Part shown: piece after piece, positions 40,001 to 49,000 of the stretch
How positions within the stretch are numbered: position 1 is the first letter of the stretch
How the letters are laid out: the number at the start of each line of letters is the position of its first letter
Origin: Pomphorhynchus laevis
Lineage: Eukaryota; Acanthocephala; Palaeacanthocephala; Echinorhynchida; Pomphorhynchidae
Reading direction: 5' to 3'
NCBI GenBank assembly: GCA_012934845.2
Contig: WNNJ02000327.1
Location: forward strand, 30,416-94,415
Length of the DNA stretch: 64,000 nt
Program-made: the position numbers and the translations under genes
The notes under the pieces: model-generated
Told to the model about the DNA's origin: nothing
Database searches by the model: none
The model's input: only the letters and a program-made list of their open reading frames with translations

Positions 40001-43000
40001 TTTTAGATAACATAAGGCAAAATAAAAACATTTTTAACAATAAAAATGATTTTATTTTAACAATATTAAAATAAAATATTAGATACAGTGAATGTTTAAA
40101 CGAATAGTTAAAAGCTTAAAGGACGATTGAATTGAGCAATATAATGAAATGCTGAAACACCAAGTGTTACATAGAAATCCACTCTCAAAATAGATATGTT
40201 TTCTTATTTACCGAGAACATATCGAGAGAGATATGGAAGAAACCGCTTGGAATGGATCAATTGAGATTGGGGGTAGGCTTCTGCGGTAGGCGCATTTCGG
40301 TTAAGCTTCTCAACGAAGGTTGTAAACAAGCATGCATGTTTAAAATTACCTGTTCGTGTGTAATATTAAAAAAAGTTGTATTGAAATTGTTTCTGAATAA
40401 AGAAGTTGTTAATAGTTTTTCTATTTTGCACTGTGTGCTTAGAAATATGTTACCCCACACTTTTGGACGAGTTAATAAATTTATGACTTTAATGAAACAT
40501 TTAAAATCATAAACTTATTGAATGACGGGTCTTTTATAATAGGAGCAAGATAAGTGGATGCCCTGATAATTGATTCGAAAAGCCACAATATTCCAGAGCA
40601 TATGTGGATATACTATAGGATATAGGTATCGCATGTTGGTTTTGTTAAGGTTGAACATGTATTATTCTAAAGCTATGCACATTAAATAATCTTATAACAC
40701 ATTAATTTTCAGTTAACAAAATTTACTAGCAAACACGACAGAAAAATATCTAGAATTCACAAACATTAAGATAATAGTATATGATAAATAGATTTATTTT
40801 CAATATTTTGTTTTGCATATTACAACATTTTACAAATAAAAGTATTTCAATCAATGACTTTTTAAAAGCTGTCAAAATGTAAATGATGTAATTTACATTA
40901 ACTTAACGAATGATTTATAACTTAACTTTTATACTTTTGTAAAGTGTTCTTCTGAAGTTTTGACATGTAGATAAAATATAACCGAATTTTGAGGTGTTTA
41001 GCAGGCGATTTTGACAGATGTACAAAACGCATGAGGCAGTTTTCAGCCTTCTGAGACAAGATTAAAACAGATACAATAGATTTTATATATGCGATAAAAC
41101 AACACATTTTGGACATAGTATATTTAAAATGTGTTCAAGATAGGCATGTGCGTGTGTTATATTGGTACCAAATAAAACACCGAGTATCATATATTATTTA
41201 AAATTTAATTGTGGTTAACTTAGAAAATATTACAAATAATTACCAAAATTAAATATTAACAAAATTAAAATTAAATTACAAATTATTCCATATACATTAA
41301 ATATTAAAATAATATATAATGTTATAGTAATTAAATATTTAAAAAAATTAAATGACAATAAAACAATATTTGCAACTTAAATCTCGTAGCTAAAATTTAA
41401 TAGTTTTATTTAACTTTTAATAATACTAATATCATAATCCTAATAATATTATAATTAATTATAATTAATTAAACTGTAAATTAAACTATAATATTAATAT
41501 TATAATTAATTAATTAAACTGTAAATTAAATTTGCACTTAAAGATAATAAATTAACTTTTGGCGTATAACCCGATGTACGACAATACATCAGGTTATATA
41601 ATTTGACAACAACAGTCGATGTACGACTACATCGGTTGTGTGCCCTACCCAAAACATTTCTATAAATTCTTCTTTAAAAAATTTATATATTTTTAAAATA
41701 TAAAATATTATAAAGAAATATTTATTAAATTATAATTTATTAAATCGTTATTTGTGTTTTATTAATAAAAGTAAACAACAAAATATATTTTCGATATCTA
41801 TAGATTGCAAATTAAAGGAATATATTGCTTCGTCACTAGCGAATTTAGAACTCACTCTAAAACGTCGTCATAGCCTTTAGCTGCGGCGATATGTAAAACG
41901 GTAGCGTTCGTTTTATGGTCGACAGGATTCATGATAGATCCATCGTTTCGCTCTATCGCCTTCTTGCAGTGTGCAAGTAGTAAACCGTGTTCAGCATCAC
42001 GACATGAGTCCAAATCGATATCTGAATATGAAAACAGCAGATATAACAACCTGAAATAGCTGTAATTGTAAACTACTTCTTTTACTGATTTCCTTGTTAA
42101 GATAATTTGCAACTTCATCATTGTCTGCCAAGTCTATTGCAAGTTCCCTATCAGATGTACAACTTGTCAAATCAGCACCAGCATTGACTAGATAGCTAAA
42201 ATACATTACATGAACGTAATAATATTCAATCATATTAATATTAAAATATTATTTATTATAATATTATAATAATATTATTATATTTATTATAATTAAATTA
42301 TAATTATATTATAATAATATTACATAATTTATAATATTAATATTATATTACATTTAATAACATTCAATTGAAAAGCTTGGCAGTATATCGTCATTTACAA
42401 TAATCTACGAAACAATCGCTTAAGTGTGCCAATTAGATTAAACGCCGATTTTCGAAAAGGCAACTGATAAGTTTTAAATGTTTAAGTTTTGATGCTTAAA
42501 ACATGGACATCGTTTAATTTTGAACAAATACGGCTTTAGTTAGATAAAGGATAAACAAAAATAAATACTTTATTTATAAATAATGTATAATAATTGAATC
42601 GCTATTAATCATGTGCATTATAAATTTAAATCCATTATAATTTAAAGTCTAAATACGCAAATATGAGAAATTGAAAAATACTTTCAAATTCTGTGATATA
42701 AAAAATTTAGAGCGAATGATTTTGATGAGTTGACATTACAGTTAATTAGAAGTATGAACTTATGGATCGGCAATTTTTATCTTACATTACGGTTAATATC
42801 ATACAGTGACCATTATAATTTGTCAAAAATAATTATTAAATAATTATTTTTATTATGAAGATAAAAATCAATGTACAATTTTAATTCTTGCTTAATCGGC
42901 AGATTAAGCAATTGTATAGTATATCCGTACCAATGTTCCGACTTACAAAAGTATTCCAAAGTAGTATGATGTTAAAGTTGAGTGATCATTTTTAAAAAGT

Positions 43001-46000
43001 TAAATATTTTTATTATTCAATAAAAATAATATCATACGCTGTACATATGCTACACACATATGTCGTGAAATTTTATTATTTCGCTGATATGTCGTTTACA
43101 TTTATTTGAGTTGCAAAAGTAATAATGTAATTGAGATGTCACATCTTAGGTATATCTTAGATATATACTATTATTTCAGTATCTATTACGAATCAGAACA
43201 TCAAACAGTCTCAGAACACATGTATTTGACAAAACAGCATTAAGAAACAAGGTTCACGCGCAGATATTTCTTGTAATGGAATTTTTCGAATTTGACGGAG
43301 CGGTTCTTTTTGGGCATATGCATATTTAACAACTTAGCGCCATCATACTCAACGAGTCGAATAACAGATCCCTTCGTTTACCACGAAGAAAGAAAAAATG
43401 CTAAACATAATGAGAGAATACTCAAATTCATCGGGCACAGCACTTTTTATCCCTATGGTATTTTCGACAGTTGGCCGAATTGGACGTATTCCAGACTTTA
43501 CAATCGAGCAAGTAGCTCGTAAAATAGGTGAATCCAGACAAAATAGATTACGCCGATTGTATAAAAGCACTAAAAATGAATATCTCAATATTAATAGCAA
43601 AGGCAGTATCTATGACATTGAAAATAAGACGAAAGCCTACTATATTAAAAGACCTATGTCAGATATATTGAGACCGCATAAGTAATTTAACCAAAAGAAT
43701 TGAAATATGTTTGAAAAATTTTATTTGTTGTTATTAAAAAAGAAATAATTATTTATTTGTTTTCAAATAAAAATGAATTATCGTTTTTATTTATATTCTC
43801 TTGATTTAAATATCGAATCAAGCAACTATATTTTAGCGAATATTAATAATATATACAGCGAATGATTTTGACGAGTTAACAATATAGTGGTATAATAATA
43901 AATAATATAATAATAAATATATAATACAATAATTATTAATACATAATATTAAATACTTATATTATAAAATAAAAATACACAATTTTAAATCTTAACATAA
44001 ATATTTATACATGTGTATATGTCACCAAGAATAAAGGCAGAGAATAATTAAATTTTAGATAATTAAATTCTTAATTCGAATAAAATGAATCGAGAATTAG
44101 AATTTAAATTTGTAACGAGTGTTCTGCTATTATTTCAGGAAATTAAATTAATGTAAAATTTTTAGATGCAAATATAAGATGTATCCGGTCGTACTCTTAA
44201 TGAGCACGACTGGATACATCTTATATTTTCATCTAAAAATTTCATATTAATTTAATTCCCTAAAATAATTCCCGAAAAGTACGAAACGTTTTGTTAAAAG
44301 TGGTCGTACTAATTGTTTAATGCCTCCTGTAAAGTTGATTTCGCCAAATTTAAAAAATAAAAGCAAATCGATCTCAATGTTCTACAATAATAATCGATTA
44401 TATAATCGATTATAATCGTAATGATTAGAGGCTAAGACCTTCACGTTAACAAATAGTTCAGATTTGTTAACTGATTTTTGATTCTCAATAAATGCTAGAT
44501 TAAGATATACATCTATTGAGATCACACGTTAATATATTCAGTCTTTTGGGGTTTTTTTCAGTTGCGGGTTGTATTAAAACGCATTCTCCTAGCACAGATC
44601 CCAATCACTTAAACTGACCTATTTCAACAAATAAGCGAAGAAATTATATAATTCGATCTGCACACATATGATCGAACTTCAAATGCTACGTTTAAGACTG
44701 GTACCTTCTGTGATATGCCGTAAAAATTAGTCGCTGGATAAAAAACTTAATACATGTTCATAAATTTCATGATTAAAATCAGCACATAAAACTATTCAAC
44801 TTATAATAAACTGAAGTTATTTGCGTGCCTTTTGTATTGGGATAGAAAAATTGTAAATTCTGGCAAATAATAGTAAATTATGTTATGGATATGCACGATT
44901 ATTTGAAATAAAAATTCTTTTCTGATTCGATGCATGCTCTTAATTTTAATTGCAATTATGATTTAGACATTGTCATCTTTTTTCTGGCAATAGAAACAAC
45001 TGCTGCTGCAAATCCAGAATTGAAATTTCAATTTGTTTAATTGAAATAAAAATTTCAATTAAAATTTTAATTTAATTAATACGACATTATTATTTTTTGC
45101 TAATTTTCAAGCAAGTTTGATGAATTTTCTATTTTTATATTAGATAAGTATAAATCAACAAAATATTATTAAAATAGATTAAAAATCTTAAGCAAAAATT
45201 GTTATGGATAATAAACAATTTGCCATTAGCTGAATACATTAACGTATGTGCGATCTCAACAGGTGTATATCTTAATCTAGCATTTATTGAGAATCAAATA
45301 ATCAGTTAACAAATCTGAACGATTTGTTAACGTAGAGGTCTTGACCTCTGATCATTACGATTATAATAATACAAAAAACGATTTATTTTAACGTGGCAAA
45401 TGCGTGCCAGCGCACGCTTACATGACCACAACAAAACAAGACTGTGAATCAGGTGTCGAGAAGGTGTGAACGGAGGAGGTGTTTGAATGTGATAAAGGAG
45501 GGAGCGCGGCGGACGTCGAGAGGGAGTTGATTCCAGGCGAGTGAGGCGGCGACGAGGAAGGATCGGAGACCGTAGTTGTTGGAGTAATTAAGGAACGTGG
45601 AGTAAGAGGGTATGACAGGAACGAAGCGATAGCGAGGTGGGGCGAGTATCGTCTAAGAAAGGAAGGTTGATGAACGATGGGGAGCCGACAGCGATGAGAC
45701 GAAAAGTAACGAGAAGGCGGAGTTTGATGCGGATGTGGATGGTGGGCCAGGAGAGTTGGGCAAGATATGTGGATGTGTGGTCGAAGCGACGGAGACGAAA
45801 GAGCACTCGAACGGCGGTGTTGATTATTCGTTGTAGGGGTAGGATGATGGATTTTGGAGAATTGGCGAAAAGGCTAAGGCAGTAATCGATTTTAGGGAAA
45901 AGAAGCGATGAAAGAAGAGACATACAAGAACGGAAGTCGATAAGGGGGCGGATACGGCGGATGTCACGGAGAATTAAGTTAGACGAGCGGACCTTGTCAC

Positions 46001-49000
46001 GGACGAAGGGTTTAAGGGAAAGATGATCATCGAAATGGAAGCCTAAGAAAGTGAGATTGTGGACTATAGTGATGATCGATGAGGCAAAAGAATACAATGG
46101 GAGGAGATATGTTTGGTTTACGGGGGAGGATCCACATTATTTTGGACTTTTCGGGGTTTAGAACGAGATGGAGATTGGAGAGACGTTTGTAGATAGAAGA
46201 AAGACAGTTGGAGGCAGAAATGCCGATATCGTGTATGCGATGTGCGGGTGCATGAGCATAGATTAGAATGTCATCGGCGTATTGCATGACGTTAAAGGAG
46301 TAAGGTTTGATAAATGGAGAGAGATCGCCAAGCAAAAGAGAGAAAAGCAGGGGACCTAGGACTGAACCTTGTGGAACCCCGCAAAAAATAGGGATGGGAG
46401 GGGAGGATGATGAATTAGAACAGACGCGAAAGGAACGGTCGGATAGATATGAGGCGAACCAAGCTACGGAGGAGGAAGAAAATCCGTAATCATAACGAAG
46501 GCGAGAAAGGAGGACGGAGTGGTCGACAATGTCGAATGCGGAGGAGAGGTCGAGGGAGATGAGAACACTATATAGAGCCTTGTCTCGAGAAATGAGTAAG
46601 TCGTTGTACACTTTTATGCATGCGATTTCTGTCGAGTGATTAGAGCGGAAAGCGGATTGGAAAGGAGGGTACAGATTGGATGAGGAGAGATAAGCGTTGA
46701 TTTGTATTAAGATGAGGCGTTCTAAGAGCTTTGAAAGAGTAGGGAGTAGTGAAATGGGGCGATAGCTAGAAGGAAGGGAGGGGTCGAGCGATTGTTTCTT
46801 AAGGAGGGGACGAACGATTGCGGATTTCCAGTGTGAAGGGAAGATACGACTGCGGATGGACGAGTTAAACAAGGTTGTGAGAAATGGGGATATCGATGAG
46901 CATATAGATTTTAATATGTGGGTAGGCAGGGGATCGGCAGGTGAGGTTTTGTTGGGCAAGGACATGAGGACAGATGATACTTCTGTAGGTGAGACAGGGA
47001 GAAGATGAAAGAGTTCCGGAAGGATGAGAGTAGACTGGGCAGAGTGGGATAGGATGGAGACCGGGGTGTGAGAGAGCAGCGTGGATACTTTAGTCTGGAG
47101 AAATGACGAATAATCATTAGCATTGATGTTGCAAGGCGTAGAGGAACGAGCCAGGATTGAGTTAAAAGTATGCCAGAGAGTCTTAGAGTTGAATGAAGTG
47201 ATGATTTTATGCTGCCAGAAGGAGTTGCATTTGGTACGTAGTAGGTTGAGATGAGACCGGCGAAGAGCAAGATAGGAATCACGGAAAGACGGAGTGATCG
47301 AGCGGAAATCGCGTCTGAGAGAGCGGTGATAGACTCGAAAAGCATGGCGGAGTCGACGCTTTGAGAGTAGGCATTGGATGTCAAACCATGGGGCACGGTG
47401 CAAGCGACGGTGTGGGTGAGACTTGAAGGGCAAGAGAATATCGAGAGTGGATGTGAGTTCAGAGTCGAAAAGAAAGGCGAGATCGTGAGGAGATGAATAT
47501 GTTATTGTGGGTAATGATAGAGACGATTTGAGTAAGGCAGAGCGGAGAAGGGAGATGTCAAGATTTCTCCAAGGGCGACGTAGGATTGTAGGTGTGTGAG
47601 GAGGGGTGTGGTTGCGAGCGAGATCAAGGGTGATAAGAAAGTGATCGGATAGACCAGGATCAGAGATGGACAGTGAGGTGTAGGCAGCAAAATGATCGGG
47701 GACAGCGATGATGTCGAGTGCCCCGCCAAGTATATGTGTGGGGGCAGTGGAGATTAGTTTGTAATTGTAGTTGGATAGAATGTTGATGAAGCGGATGGAA
47801 TCTGTGGAAGAGGGGCGGTCTAGGCGGATATTGAAGTCGCCTAGAACGAGTGAAGGGATTGAGGACAAAGAACAATGAGAAAGGAGGTCAGCGAGTTCGG
47901 TAAAAAATAAGGCTGTAGGAGCTGATGAACCAGGACGGTATACAATGGCGAGATCTAGAGTGATCGGGTTAGAATAACGACAAGTGAGCAATTCAAAAGA
48001 GCAAGGACTGAAAGGGGGATTGATTTTGCGAAGAGACGCTGGGTGACGCGCGAATGCGACGATGCCGCCATGATTAGAGGATTTAGAAGGGCATGAGCTG
48101 AGGGGGCGGGCGGATTCGACTAGGGAGCAACCGGCAGAGAGCAGACGGCGAATGGAAAGGTCGTCGGAATCTGAGTGCCAGGATTCGGTGAGGCAGAAGA
48201 GATCGATGGATTGCTTGGTGAATAGGTTGAGGATAAGATCGGATTTATTGAGAATAGATCTAGTGTTGAGGAGACCGAGGCGGAAACCGTCGATTATTAT
48301 TGTAGCGTCATTTTTGCCGAAGAGATGGCGAAGCAATCATGGTCCAATATATCCCTAGATTAGTATATAAACATTGAGGTACAACAAGGTCACTAAATAA
48401 TCAAATGTCACCAGATGAAATACGGCATTAACGCGAATTGGGCCTTGAGGCTATGTCGGGTCGATAAACATGGGACCGAAGCCTGATAACATAGCAGTTC
48501 CTCCTGATGATTTCTAATGCTTATTCCAATACATCGTCGGTTATTTATTAGTCAATTCATAACAATTGACTTTTATTTTAAATTTCAATTTTTAGTTTTA
48601 ACTTGATATAAATTATATAAAATATAATATAACAACCATTTATTATTTATAATTATTTATTCTTATTTAATTAAAATGTTATTTAGCATAATTTTTAATT
48701 TATAAATTATATTAAATACGTAGACTCAGTTAGCTTATCTGATTAATAAATCAGATCAGTTGGCTGATCTGATTTTATTGTCAATGCACTCTGCATTGCA
48801 GAGTACATATAATTATAAATATATAAATATAAATTGTATAAAATCTTATATATTTATTATGTATATTTATTTTTATTTATATACAGTAAAAAATACGTAG
48901 ACTCAGTTATCGGATCTGATTAATAAACATTGCTTTTCTTTTCCAATAACGAAACTGGGATGTTGTTAAAGTTTAGGTTAACCTTATAGTTTATTAAAAC

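Larger units (their letters stand above)
45367..48350 (-). mobile_element. L2/CR1-type LINE copy, sense strand of MYPT intron 2
   Basis: The longest LINE copy, distinctly GC-richer than the surrounding DNA. A 769-codon frame holds endonuclease and RT, and the C-terminal part continues in another frame to 45588. The 3'UTR has a GCGTGC-GCTG-GCACGC hairpin and ends CCACGTTAAAATAAATCG. The 5' end is truncated or lacks ORF1 and abuts a PLE tail at about 48360. Confidence 0.94.

Noticed and set aside
40252-40512. 86-codon open frame in MYPT intron 4
   Set aside because: No family resemblance on either strand; composition slightly unusual but not enough to call a gene.
46307-46489. Plus-strand open frames across the 45.6-48.3 kb LINE
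   Set aside because: Antisense shadows of the GC-rich LINE reading frame, low-complexity and charged.
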